Made by a program: the position numbers and the translations under genes. Under the pieces are notes generated by a model. It made no database searches. It was not told the origin of the DNA and saw only the letters and a program-made list of their open reading frames with translations. From contig JABTUY010000001.1 of NCBI GenBank assembly GCA_015075165.1, positions 930,001 to 994,000 on the forward strand: a DNA stretch of 64,000 nt. The letters run 5' to 3'. Source of the DNA: Ideonella sp. GTDB lineage: Bacteria; Pseudomonadota; Gammaproteobacteria; Burkholderiales; Burkholderiaceae_C. Shown here in pieces: positions 10,666 through 18,889 of this stretch; position 1 is the stretch's first letter; the number at the start of each line of letters is the position of its first letter.

Positions 10666-12543
10666 ATGCCCTCCCTGCTCTCGCTGCGCGCGCGTCGCGC
10701 TGTTGCGGCATTCGCCGCACCCTCCCCGTTCACCATCGTTGCGCTGCTGGCCCCCACCGCAACGGCGCTCGCGCAGACCACACCGGCCAGCGCGGCACAC
10801 ACGGTGGTGGTCACCGCCAACCGCACGCCGCAGCCGTTGTCGTCGGTGCTGGCCGACATCTCGGTCGTCGAGCGCGACGAGATCGAGCGCGCCGGCGTCA
10901 CCGGCCTGGCCGACCTGCTGGCGCGTCTGCCGGGCATCGAGATCAGCCGCAACGGCGGCCCGGGCGCCGCGACCAATGTCTTCCTGCGCGGCAACGAGGC
11001 ACGCCACGTCGCGCTGGTCATCGACGGCGTGCGCGTCGATTCGCAAGCCACCGGCGGTGCGCTGTGGGAGCAGATCCCGCTCGACCAGATCGACCGCATC
11101 GAGGTGCTGCGCGGCCCCGCGGCCGCGGTGTACGGCTCCGATGCGGTGGCCGGCGTCGTCCAGCTGTTCACGCGGCGCGGCAGCGGCGCCGCGCGGCCCA
11201 GCGCGGCGCTCACCGTCGGCTCCTACCGGACCGCGCAGGCGCAGGCGGGGGTCAGTGGCGCGGCCGACGCGCTGAGCTATTCGCTGTCGGCCGCGCGCGG
11301 CCGCAGCGACGGCTTCGATTCGCGCACCGCGGCGGCCATCGGCCACAACCCCGATCGCGACGGCTGGCAGCGCAGTTCGGTGCAGGGCCGGCTCGGCTAC
11401 GAGATCAATGCGGTGCATCGCGTCGACGCGTCGCTGCTCACGAGCCGGCTGCGCTCGGGCTACGACGGCTTCGTGCCCGGTGCCGACGACGAGAACCACC
11501 ACTCGCTGCGCACCGCCAGCCTCGGCTGGCGCGCGCGCTGGAGCGAGGCCGCGGCGACGCGGCTGCAGGCCGGCGAATCGCGCAGCACCTACGAGACGCA
11601 GCCCGACTTCTACCGCACCGAGACGACGCTGCGCAACGCCACGCTGCAGCACGAGCAGCGCATCGGCTCGAACCTGCTCACCGGCACGCTCGAGCGGCGC
11701 GAAGACCAGCTGCTCAACCCCGCCACCGCGTTCGGCGCCGCGTTCGGCGGCAAGCGCCACCAGGACGCCATCGGCCTCGGCTGGCGCGGCGACTTCGCCG
11801 GCCACGGCGTACAGGCGCACGTGCGCCGCGATCGCGACAGCGAGTTCGGCGGCAAGAGCACCGGCAGCCTGACCTGGGGCTGGGCCTTCGTGCCGCAGTG
11901 GCGCGCGACGGCATCGGCAGCGTCGTCGTTCCGCGTACCCACGCTGTACCAGCGCTTCAGCGAGTACGGCAACCCGGCATTGGTGCCCGAGTCGGGCCGC
12001 AACGTCGAGCTCGGCCTGCGCTGGGCCGCCAACGGCGACGAGGCCAGCCTGGCGGTGTGGCGCAACAAGGTCACCAACCTGATCAGCTTCGGGCCGCCCG
12101 GCCCCTGCGCCGGCGCGTTCGGCTGCTACGTCAACGTCGGCCGCGCCGAGCTGAAGGGCGCCACGCTGGCCGGCCGCACGCAACTCGCGGGTGTGGCGCT
12201 GCGCGGCTCGCTCGATTGGCACGACCCGCGCAACCTCGACACCGGCAAGCTGCTGCCGCGGCGCGCCCAGCGGCTGGCCACCTTCGGCGCCGAGACGCAG
12301 CTCGCGGGCTGGACGCTCGGCACCGAGGTGCAGGCCGCCGGCCGGCGCTACGACAACGCGGCCAACACCCAGCTGCTGAGCGGCTACACACTGGTCAACG
12401 TGTTCGTCAGCAAGGCTCTGGTGCACGGCCTGGTGCTCGAAGCGCGCATCGACAACCTGGGCGACAAGTTCTACGAGCTGGCGCGCACCTACACCACCGC
12501 GGGGCGCAGCGGGCAGCTGACGTTGCGCTGGACGATGCCCTGA
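10666..12543 (+). CDS. btuB: TonB-dependent vitamin B12 receptor
   Basis: This 625-residue outer-membrane receptor has a signal peptide ending near ALAQ, a TonB-box-like segment (HTVVVTANR), a plug domain with LADLLARLPGIEISRNGG and IDRIEVLRGPAAAVYGSDAV, and a 22-strand beta barrel ending in an aromatic-poor TLRWTMP. Length matches BtuB (about 600). Its position directly behind a cobalamin riboswitch and before B12 synthesis genes makes corrinoid the likely substrate. The chosen ATG 10666 begins the signal peptide; an earlier in-frame ATG at 10585 lies inside the riboswitch region. Confidence 0.92.
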   Translation: MPSLLSLRARRAVAAFAAPSPFTIVALLAPTATALAQTTPASAAHTVVVTANRTPQPLSSVLADISVVERDEIERAGVTGLADLLARLPGIEISRNGGPGAATNVFLRGNEARHVALVIDGVRVDSQATGGALWEQIPLDQIDRIEVLRGPAAAVYGSDAVAGVVQLFTRRGSGAARPSAALTVGSYRTAQAQAGVSGAADALSYSLSAARGRSDGFDSRTAAAIGHNPDRDGWQRSSVQGRLGYEINAVHRVDASLLTSRLRSGYDGFVPGADDENHHSLRTASLGWRARWSEAAATRLQAGESRSTYETQPDFYRTETTLRNATLQHEQRIGSNLLTGTLERREDQLLNPATAFGAAFGGKRHQDAIGLGWRGDFAGHGVQAHVRRDRDSEFGGKSTGSLTWGWAFVPQWRATASAASSFRVPTLYQRFSEYGNPALVPESGRNVELGLRWAANGDEASLAVWRNKVTNLISFGPPGPCAGAFGCYVNVGRAELKGATLAGRTQLAGVALRGSLDWHDPRNLDTGKLLPRRAQRLATFGAETQLAGWTLGTEVQAAGRRYDNAANTQLLSGYTLVNVFVSKALVHGLVLEARIDNLGDKFYELARTYTTAGRSGQLTLRWTMP

Positions 12544-12573
12544 GCCCGCCGTGACCGCTCACCGCGCCCCGCG

Positions 12574-13962
12574 ATGACTGCCGCCGTGCTGATCGCCGCC
12601 CCGGCCTCCGGCCAGGGCAAGACCACGGTCGCCGCGGCGCTGGCACGCCTGCACGCACGCGCCGGCCGGCGTGTGCGCTGCTTCAAGTGCGGCCCCGATT
12701 TCCTCGACCCGCTGTGGCTGCAGGCGGCCAGCGGCCACACGGTGGACTCGCTCGACCTGTGGATCAACGGCGAGGCCGATTGCGCGCAGCGGCTCGCCGC
12801 CGCGGCCGCGAGCGCCGATCTGGTGATCGTCGAAGGCGTGATGGGCCTGTTCGACGGCATGCCGAGCGCGGCCGACCTGGCCGAGCGCTTCGCGCTGCCG
12901 GTGCTGGCGGTGATCGACGCCGGCGCGATGGCCGGCACGTTCGCCGCGCTGGCCCACGGGCTGCGCACCTGGCGGCCTGCGCTGCCGTGGGCCGGCGTGC
13001 TGGCCAACCGCGTGGCCAGCGAGCGCCACGCCGGCATGTTGCGCGGCGCGCTGCGCGATGCCGCGCAGTGGCAGGGTCACCTGCCGCTGCACGAGGCGCT
13101 GCGCCTGCCCGAGCGCCATCTCGGGCTGACGATGCCACACGAATCGGCCGATGCGATCGCGCGGCTCGACGCGGCGGCCGATGCGCTCGCGGCCACACCG
13201 CTCGGCCAGCGCCCGCTCGACGGCTGGCCGGCGTGGCACGCGCCCGCGGCGCAACCGGCCTCACCGTTGCCAGCGCTGCTGCGCGGGCGCCGCATCGCGG
13301 TGGCGCGCGACGCGGCGTTTGCCTTCGTCTACCCCGCCAACGTCGAGCTGCTGCAGGCGCTGGGCGCGCAGCTGGTGTTCTTCGCGCCGCTGGCCGGCGA
13401 CGCATTGCCGCCATGCGATGCGCTGTGGCTGCCCGGCGGCTACCCCGAGCTGCATGCCGCGGCGCTGGCCGCCTGCACCACGCTGCGCGAGCAGGTGGCT
13501 GCGCACGTGCGCGCCGGCCGCCCGCTGTGGGCCGAGTGCGGCGGCATGATGGTGCTGGCCGAGCAGCTGGTCGATGCACAAGGCCACGCCCATGCGATGT
13601 GGGGCCTGCTGCCGGGTCGCACCGTGCTCGGCACGCGGCTGGCTGCGCTCGGGCCGCACCGGCTCGGCTTCGGCCGCGACCGCGACGCGCCGCTGCGCGG
13701 CCACAGCTTCCACTGGTCGCGCTTCGAGACCGGGCTGGCCGCGGCGATGCACACTGAGGCGGTGCACGCCCCAACCGAAGCCGATGCCACCGCCGGCGCC
13801 CACGCGCCTGGCCGCGCCATGACCGGCGCCGGGTTCACCGCGACGCTCGGCGAGCCCGTCTACGAGCGCGGCACGCTGCGCGCGAGCTGGTTCCATCCGT
13901 GGTTCGCATCGTCGCCGCGGCTGGCCGCGCGGCTGTTCGACACCGCCGCGCTGCACGCGTGA
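12574..13962 (+). CDS. cobB: Cobyrinate a,c-diamide synthase
   Basis: This 462-residue ATP-dependent amidotransferase converts the a and c carboxylates of cobyrinate to amides using glutamine. The N-terminal dethiobiotin-synthetase-like domain has the P-loop PASGQGKTT (residues 9-17) and FKCGPDFLDPLW. The C-terminal class I-like glutamine amidotransferase domain has the nucleophile in WAECGGMMVLAE (about residue 323). A low-complexity Ala/His/Pro stretch near residues 390-420 looks like a lineage-specific loop. It follows btuB by 30 bp and begins the synthesis part of the cluster. Confidence 0.92.
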   Translation: MTAAVLIAAPASGQGKTTVAAALARLHARAGRRVRCFKCGPDFLDPLWLQAASGHTVDSLDLWINGEADCAQRLAAAAASADLVIVEGVMGLFDGMPSAADLAERFALPVLAVIDAGAMAGTFAALAHGLRTWRPALPWAGVLANRVASERHAGMLRGALRDAAQWQGHLPLHEALRLPERHLGLTMPHESADAIARLDAAADALAATPLGQRPLDGWPAWHAPAAQPASPLPALLRGRRIAVARDAAFAFVYPANVELLQALGAQLVFFAPLAGDALPPCDALWLPGGYPELHAAALAACTTLREQVAAHVRAGRPLWAECGGMMVLAEQLVDAQGHAHAMWGLLPGRTVLGTRLAALGPHRLGFGRDRDAPLRGHSFHWSRFETGLAAAMHTEAVHAPTEADATAGAHAPGRAMTGAGFTATLGEPVYERGTLRASWFHPWFASSPRLAARLFDTAALHA

Positions 13963-13967
13963 TCGCG

Positions 13968-14540
13968 ATGAACCCGAGCGCACGACACGAGCTGATCCTG
14001 GGCGGCGCGCGCAGCGGCAAGTCGCGCGCGGCCGAGCAGCGTGCGGCACACTGGCTCGCCGCCGACCGCGGGCACCGCGCGACGCTGGTGGCCACCGCGC
14101 TGCCCGGCGACGACGAGATGGCCGCGCGCATTGCGCGCCACCGCGCCGACCGCGCGGCACGCGTGCCGGCGCTGCAGACCGTGGAGGCGCCGTCGACGCT
14201 CGGCGCGGTGCTGCGCCGCCTGGCCGCGCCGCAGCACCTGCTGGTGGTCGACTGCCTGACGCTGTGGGTCACGCAGTGCCTGCTGCCACCGCCCCAGGCC
14301 GCGGGCACGCCGGCGCACTGGCCGCACGAACGCGACGCGCTGCTGGCCGCGCTGCGCGACAGCCCGTCGCCGGTGGTGCTGGTGACCAACGAGATCGGCC
14401 TCGGCGTGATGCCGATGGCGCGCGAGGCGCGCCAGGTGATCGACGCGCTCGGCCTGCTGCACCAGGCGGTGGCCGCGCAGTGCGAGCGCGTCACCCTGAT
14501 GGTGGCGGGCTGCGAGCTGCGCGTGAAAGGCGCCGCATGA
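13968..14540 (+). CDS. cobU: Bifunctional adenosylcobinamide kinase / adenosylcobinamide-phosphate guanylyltransferase
   Basis: This 190-residue protein phosphorylates adenosylcobinamide and attaches GMP. It shows the P-loop GGARSGKS (residues 12-19), the RIARHRADR segment with the guanylylation-site histidine region, VDCLTLWVTQ, and the conserved TNEIGLGVMPMAREAR. The start is placed at ATG 13968, 5 bp after the cobB stop; a GTG at 13959 overlapping that stop would add three residues. The product also goes by CobP. The stop overlaps the ATG of the next gene. Confidence 0.92.
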   Translation: MNPSARHELILGGARSGKSRAAEQRAAHWLAADRGHRATLVATALPGDDEMAARIARHRADRAARVPALQTVEAPSTLGAVLRRLAAPQHLLVVDCLTLWVTQCLLPPPQAAGTPAHWPHERDALLAALRDSPSPVVLVTNEIGLGVMPMAREARQVIDALGLLHQAVAAQCERVTLMVAGCELRVKGAA

Positions 14541-15451
14541 CGATGCGCGCACGCGGCTTCGTGCGCGCCGCCGTGCTCGCGGCCGTGCTGCTCGCCAGCC
14601 TGGGTGCCGCCTGGGCGCAGGCGATCGTCGTGCGCGACGACCGCGGCAGCGAGCATCGCTTCGCGACGCCGCCGCAGCGCATCGTGACGATGCTGCCGTC
14701 GCTCACCGAGCTGGCCTGGGTGCTCGGTGCCGGGCCGCGGCTGGTCGGCGTCGACCGCTACTCCAACTGGCCGGCCGAGGTCGCGCGGCTGCCGCACCTG
14801 GGCGGGCTCGACGATGCGCAGATCGAGGCCATTGCCGCGCTGAAGCCCGATCTCGTGCTCGCGTCGACCTCGTCGCGCGCGATGGAGCGGCTCGAGGTGC
14901 TGGGCTTCACGGTGGTGCGGCTGAAGTCCGAATCGCATGCCGACGTGCGCCGCACGCTCGAGCTGCTGGCGCGGCTGCTCGGCACGCCCGACGCGGGGCC
15001 GCGTGTCTGGGCCCGCCTCGAGCACGAGATGGCCGACGCCGCCGCGCGCGTGCCGGCGGTGCTGCGCGGCCGGCGCGTGTACTTCGAGATCGGCGGCGGC
15101 CCGTACGCCGCCGGCAGCAGCTCGTTCATCGGCGAGACGCTGGCGCGGCTGGGCATGGCCAACATCGTGCCGCCGCAGCTCGGGCCGTTTCCGAAGCTCA
15201 ACCCCGAGTACGTGGTGCGCGCCCGGCCCGACGTCATCATGGGCGTGCAGCGCGAGCAGGCCGCGCTGCTGCAACGCCCCGGCTGGAGCGCGATCCCCGC
15301 GGTGCGCCACGCGGCGCTGTGCGGCTTCGACTCGCCGCAGTACGAGATGCTGATCCGCCCCGGCCCACGCCTGGGCGAGGCCGCCGGCCTGGTGGCCGAT
15401 TGCCTGGTCCGGCTGGAGCATCGGGTGCGCCTCGGAGCGGCGACGCGATGA
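14537..15451 (+). CDS. btuF: Cobalamin ABC transporter periplasmic binding protein
   Basis: This 304-residue protein has a signal peptide (MTMRARGFVRAAVLAAVLLA, cleavage near AWAQA) and a two-lobe metal/corrinoid-binding fold of the BtuF/FecB type. Conserved pieces are RIVTMLPSLTELAWVLGAG, VGVDRYSNWP, IEAIAALKPDLVLAS and FIGETLARLGMANI. It would deliver corrinoids to BtuCD. It overlaps cobU by 4 bp (ATGA) and btuC by 4 bp, and the riboswitch-led B12 context supports the substrate assignment over heme or siderophore. Confidence 0.88.
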   Translation: MTMRARGFVRAAVLAAVLLASLGAAWAQAIVVRDDRGSEHRFATPPQRIVTMLPSLTELAWVLGAGPRLVGVDRYSNWPAEVARLPHLGGLDDAQIEAIAALKPDLVLASTSSRAMERLEVLGFTVVRLKSESHADVRRTLELLARLLGTPDAGPRVWARLEHEMADAAARVPAVLRGRRVYFEIGGGPYAAGSSSFIGETLARLGMANIVPPQLGPFPKLNPEYVVRARPDVIMGVQREQAALLQRPGWSAIPAVRHAALCGFDSPQYEMLIRPGPRLGEAAGLVADCLVRLEHRVRLGAATR

Positions 15452-16503
15452 GCAGCACGTCGGCACTGCACGCGCTGCCGGCGGCCGCACGCACCGGCGT
15501 GCCGGCGCGACGGCGCTTGTGCGCGTGGCTCGCGCTGGCCATCGCGGCGGGCCTCGTCGCCGGTCTCGTCACCGGGCCCGCTGGCTTCTCGCCGCGCGCA
15601 CTGTGGGCCGATCTGCACGGCAGCGATGCCGCGCTGCTGCTCGGCCAGATCCGCGTGCCGCGCACGCTCGGTGCGGCGCTGGTGGGCGCGCTGCTGGGCT
15701 TGTCCGGCGCAATCGCGCAGGGCGTGTTCCGCAACCCGCTGGCCGACCCGTACCTGCTCGGCAGCGCGGCCGGGGCCGGGCTCGGTGCGGTGCTGGTGCT
15801 CGCCGCCGCGGCGCTCGGCGGCGCCACCATCAGCCTGGCCACAGTGGTGTGGATCGAGCGCTTCGGCCTCGTCAGCGCGGCCTTCGTCGGCGCGCTGGCC
15901 GGTGTCTCGCTCACGCTGATGCTGGCGCGCGGTGCCGTGCACACGCTGCGGCTGCTGCTGGCCGGCGTGGTGATCGGCGTGCTGCTGGGCGCGATCAGCG
16001 ATCTCATCACCGTGGTGTCGCCCGACGCGCTGCGCGGCAAGCAGGCCTTCATGCTCGGCAGCACCGGCTTCCTCGGCTGGCAGGCGCTGGCGCTGATGAC
16101 CGGCGGGCTCGCGCTGCTCATCGCGCTGGCGCGCCGCTACGCGCGCGCGCTCGATGCGCTGACGCTCGGCGAAGACAGCGCGATCAGCCTCGGCCTCGAC
16201 CTTGGCCGCGTGCGCCTGGTGCTGGTACTGATGCTGAGCCTGGGCACCGCGCTGGCGGTGTCGCAGGCCGGCCTGGTGGCCTTCGTCGGGTTGGTGGCGC
16301 CGCACCTCGTGCGCCGCCGCGCACCCGGCCCGCACGGCTGGCTGATGCTGGCCAGCGCCGCGATGGGCGCGGCCCTGCTGCTGTGGGCCGACGTGATCTC
16401 GCGCGCGCTGATCGCGCCCGAGGAGCTGCCGGTGGGCGTGGTCACCGCGGTGCTCGGCGGCGGCTATCTGGTGTGGCTGCTGAAGCAGCGCACCCGGGCG
16501 TGA
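15448..16503 (+). CDS. btuC: Cobalamin ABC transporter permease
   Basis: This 351-residue FecCD-family permease has roughly nine to ten transmembrane helices. Typical segments are QIRVPRTLGAALVGALLGLS, GVFRNPLADPYLLGSAAGA (the FecCD loop), LSLGTALAVSQAGLVAFVGL, APHLVRRRAPGP and LPVGVVTAVLGGGYLVWLLK, the last being the coupling and C-terminal helices. It forms the membrane channel with the ATPase encoded next. Translation start ATG 15448 overlaps the btuF stop. Confidence 0.92.
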   Translation: MSSTSALHALPAAARTGVPARRRLCAWLALAIAAGLVAGLVTGPAGFSPRALWADLHGSDAALLLGQIRVPRTLGAALVGALLGLSGAIAQGVFRNPLADPYLLGSAAGAGLGAVLVLAAAALGGATISLATVVWIERFGLVSAAFVGALAGVSLTLMLARGAVHTLRLLLAGVVIGVLLGAISDLITVVSPDALRGKQAFMLGSTGFLGWQALALMTGGLALLIALARRYARALDALTLGEDSAISLGLDLGRVRLVLVLMLSLGTALAVSQAGLVAFVGLVAPHLVRRRAPGPHGWLMLASAAMGAALLLWADVISRALIAPEELPVGVVTAVLGGGYLVWLLKQRTRA

Positions 16504-16516
16504 AGACGGTGCCCGC

Positions 16517-17404
16517 GTGAGCGCGCTGCTGCAGGCCGACGACGTGCGTGTGCGGCTCGGGTCGCGCGAGGTGCTGCGCGGCGTCAGCCTGCAGGTGGGC
16601 CCGGGCTGGACGGCGCTGGTCGGCCCCAACGGCGCCGGCAAGTCCACACTGCTGCGCGCGCTGGCCGGGCTGCAGCCGCTGGCCGGCGGCACGGTGCGCT
16701 GGCTCGCGCCGGGCGTTGCACCCGCGGGGCTCGACCTGCACGCCGCAGCGCCGGCCGAGCGCGCGCGCCACCTGGCCTGGCTGGCGCAGCAGGGCGACGT
16801 GACCGGCGAGCTCACCGTCCGCGAGACGGTGGAGTTGGGTCGCATCGCGCGCCTCGGGCTGCTGGGCACGCCGGGCGCGGCCGACCACGCCGCGGTCGAG
16901 CACGCGATGGCGCTCACCGAGTGCGCGCCGTGGCAGCAGCGCCGGCTGCACGAGCTGTCGGGCGGCGAACGGCAGCGCGTGCTGCTGGCGCGCGCGCTGG
17001 CCACCGAGGCGCCGCTGCTGCTGCTCGACGAGCCGACCACGCACCTCGATGCGCCGCACCAGGTGGCACTGGCGCGGCTGTTCCGCCGCCTGGTTCGTCA
17101 CCGCACGCCGACGCGTGCGGAACACGACCGCACGCCGACGCGTGCGGAGCACGACCACACGCCGACGCGTGCGGAGCACGACCCCACCGCGTCGCGCGCG
17201 GTGCTCAGCGTGCTGCACGACCTGCCGATCGCGCTGCAGGCCGATCACCTGCTGGTGCTCGACGCCAGCGAGCTGCGCGCCGCGGGCGCGCCGTCGGACC
17301 CGGCCGTGCAGGCGGCACTGGTGCGCGTGTTCGGCGGCGCGATCCACATCGAGACCGACGCCGCCGGGCGCCCGCGCGTGGCGCTGGCGCTCGACCTTGC
17401 ATAA
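16517..17404 (+). CDS. btuD: Cobalamin ABC transporter ATPase with in-frame repeat insertion
   Basis: This 295-residue ATPase starts at GTG 16517. It has Walker [10 protein letters not shown] (residues 37-45), the Q-loop in [11 protein letters not shown], the signature LSGGERQR, Walker [13 protein letters not shown] and the switch histidine in SVLHDLP (His234). All core residues are present. Between the D-loop helix and the H-loop strand lies an unusual insert of three 9-residue repeats (TPTRAEHD plus one variable residue, residues 196-222) made by a 27-bp tandem DNA repeat. Normal relatives pass directly from the helix to the strand. The frame stays open, so the protein is probably made. Confidence 0.9.
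   Translation: MSALLQADDVRVRLGSREVLRGVSLQVGPGWTALVGPNGAGKSTLLRALAGLQPLAGGTVRWLAPGVAPAGLDLHAAAPAERARHLAWLAQQGDVTGELTVRETVELGRIARLGLLGTPGAADHAAVEHAMALTECAPWQQRRLHELSGGERQRVLLARALATEAPLLLLDEPTTHLDAPHQVALARLFRRLVRHRTPTRAEHDRTPTRAEHDHTPTRAEHDPTASRAVLSVLHDLPIALQADHLLVLDASELRAAGAPSDPAVQAALVRVFGGAIHIETDAAGRPRVALALDLA
17102..17182 (+). repeat. 27-bp tandem repeat (three copies) inside btuD
   Basis: Units at 17102-17128, 17129-17155 and 17156-17182 differ at only a few positions; a decayed fourth unit follows to about 17203. Each unit contains a perfect hairpin, CGCACGC-CGAC-GCGTGCG (first base CA in the third unit). The 27-bp period preserves the reading frame and encodes TPTRAEHD repeats. Confidence 0.95.
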
Positions 17405-17408
17405 CTCA

Positions 17409-17999
17409 ATGTCAGAGGATACTCAGCGCATGGAGATCGTCACCCCACCCACCGCGCCCGGCAGCCCCAAGGCCGCGGGCGAGCGGCGCGGCCTGGTCAT
17501 CGTGCACACCGGCCACGGCAAGGGCAAGAGCACCGCGGCGTTCGGCCTCGCGCTGCGCGCGCACGGCCGCGGCAAGGCGGTGAAGATCTTCCAGTTCATG
17601 AAGGTGCCGTCGGCGCGTTTCGGCGAGCACCGCCTGTTCGCCGAGCTCGGCGTGCCGATCGAGGGCCTCGGCGACGGCTTCAGCTGGAAGAGTCGCGATC
17701 TCGAGCACAGCGCGCAGCTCGCGCGCGAGGGCTGGGCACGCGCCGAGGCGGCGATCCGCTGCGGCGAGCACTTCCTGGTCGTGCTCGACGAGATCACCTA
17801 CCCGCTGCGCTACGGCTGGCAGCCGCTCGAACCGGTGCTGGCGTGCCTGCGCGAACGGCCGTCGCACGTGCACGTGGTGCTCACCGGGCGCGACGCACCG
17901 CAGGAGCTGATCGACCTCGCCGACACGGTGACCGAGATGAGACTCGTCAAGCACCACCACCAGCAGGGCGTGCCGGCGCAGCGCGGCATCGAAGACTGA
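17409..17999 (+). CDS. cobO: Cob(I)yrinic acid a,c-diamide adenosyltransferase
   Basis: This 196-residue CobA/CobO/BtuR-type adenosyltransferase transfers the 5'-deoxyadenosyl group from ATP to the cobalt of the corrinoid. The P-loop GHGKGKST is at residues 35-42, with [20 protein letters not shown] and the C-terminal [10 protein letters not shown] plus [22 protein letters not shown], which are all family-typical. It starts 4 bp after btuD, and its stop overlaps the cobD start. A shorter in-frame ATG (17430) exists, but the N-terminal tail is common in this family. Confidence 0.93.
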   Translation: MSEDTQRMEIVTPPTAPGSPKAAGERRGLVIVHTGHGKGKSTAAFGLALRAHGRGKAVKIFQFMKVPSARFGEHRLFAELGVPIEGLGDGFSWKSRDLEHSAQLAREGWARAEAAIRCGEHFLVVLDEITYPLRYGWQPLEPVLACLRERPSHVHVVLTGRDAPQELIDLADTVTEMRLVKHHHQQGVPAQRGIED

Positions 18000-18889
18000 T
18001 GGTCAGCGCCGGCGCCGTCGTGCTCGCGTGGGCGCTCGATGCGCGCTGCGGCGAGCCGCGCGACGCCTGGCACCCGGTGGCGTGGTTCGGCCGCCTCGCC
18101 GCGCCCGCAGGCCGTGCCGCACGCGCACTGCCACCGCCGGCGGCCTTCGCCGCCGGCGCCGCGCTGTGGTGCGTGCTGGTCGGCGGCACGGCCGCCGCGG
18201 CGTGGTCGCTGCAGGCGTGGCTGCGCGGGCTGCCCACATGGCTCGGCCTGCCGCTGCTCGCGCTGGCGCTGAAGCCCACGTTCGCCTGGCGCATGCTGAG
18301 CTGCGAGGTGCAGGCGGTGGAGGCGGCGCTGGCCGACGGGCTCGACGCCGGACGGCAGCGCCTCGCGCGACTGTGCAGCCGCGACGTCTCGCGGCTCGAC
18401 GCCGCCCGGGTGCGCGAGACGGCGATCGAGTCGCTGGCCGAGAACCTCAACGATTCGCTGGTGGCGCCGCTGTTCTGGTTCGCCGTGGCGGGGCTGCCCG
18501 GCGCGTGGGCGTGGCGCGCGGCGAACACGCTCGATGCGATGTGGGGCTACCGCGGCCCGTGGGAGTGGGCCGGCAAGTGGGCCGCGCGCGCCGACGACGT
18601 GCTCGCCTGGCTGCCCGCGCGCCTCGCGGCCGCATTGCTGTGGCGACCATCGGTTGCACCGGCGGCGCTGTGGCGCGAAGCACGGCGCACGCCATCGCCC
18701 AACGGCGGCTGGCCGATGGCGGCGATGGCGCTGCGCCTGGGCGTGCGGCTCGGCAAGCCCGGCGTCTACGCGCTCAACCGCGGCGCACCGGTGCCCGATG
18801 CGGCCGCGGTGCAGCGCGCGCTGCGCCTGGCGCAGCGCGCCGCCTGCGCTGCCTTCGTCGTCGCCGGCCTGGCGACGCTGGCCCGATGA
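17999..18889 (+). CDS. cobD: Adenosylcobinamide-phosphate synthase (CobD/CbiB)
   Basis: This 296-residue membrane protein joins adenosylcobyric acid to aminopropanol (or its phosphate) to form the cobinamide side chain. Conserved pieces are DARCGEPRDAWHPVAWFGRL at the N-terminus (a variant of the GDPxxxPHPV motif), RETAIESLAENLNDSLVAPL, NTLDAMWGYR and the C-terminal SPNGGWPMAAMALRLGVRL. About four to five membrane segments are visible. ATG 17999 overlaps the cobO TGA, and its own stop overlaps cobQ. Confidence 0.93.
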   Translation: MVSAGAVVLAWALDARCGEPRDAWHPVAWFGRLAAPAGRAARALPPPAAFAAGAALWCVLVGGTAAAAWSLQAWLRGLPTWLGLPLLALALKPTFAWRMLSCEVQAVEAALADGLDAGRQRLARLCSRDVSRLDAARVRETAIESLAENLNDSLVAPLFWFAVAGLPGAWAWRAANTLDAMWGYRGPWEWAGKWAARADDVLAWLPARLAAALLWRPSVAPAALWREARRTPSPNGGWPMAAMALRLGVRLGKPGVYALNRGAPVPDAAAVQRALRLAQRAACAAFVVAGLATLAR

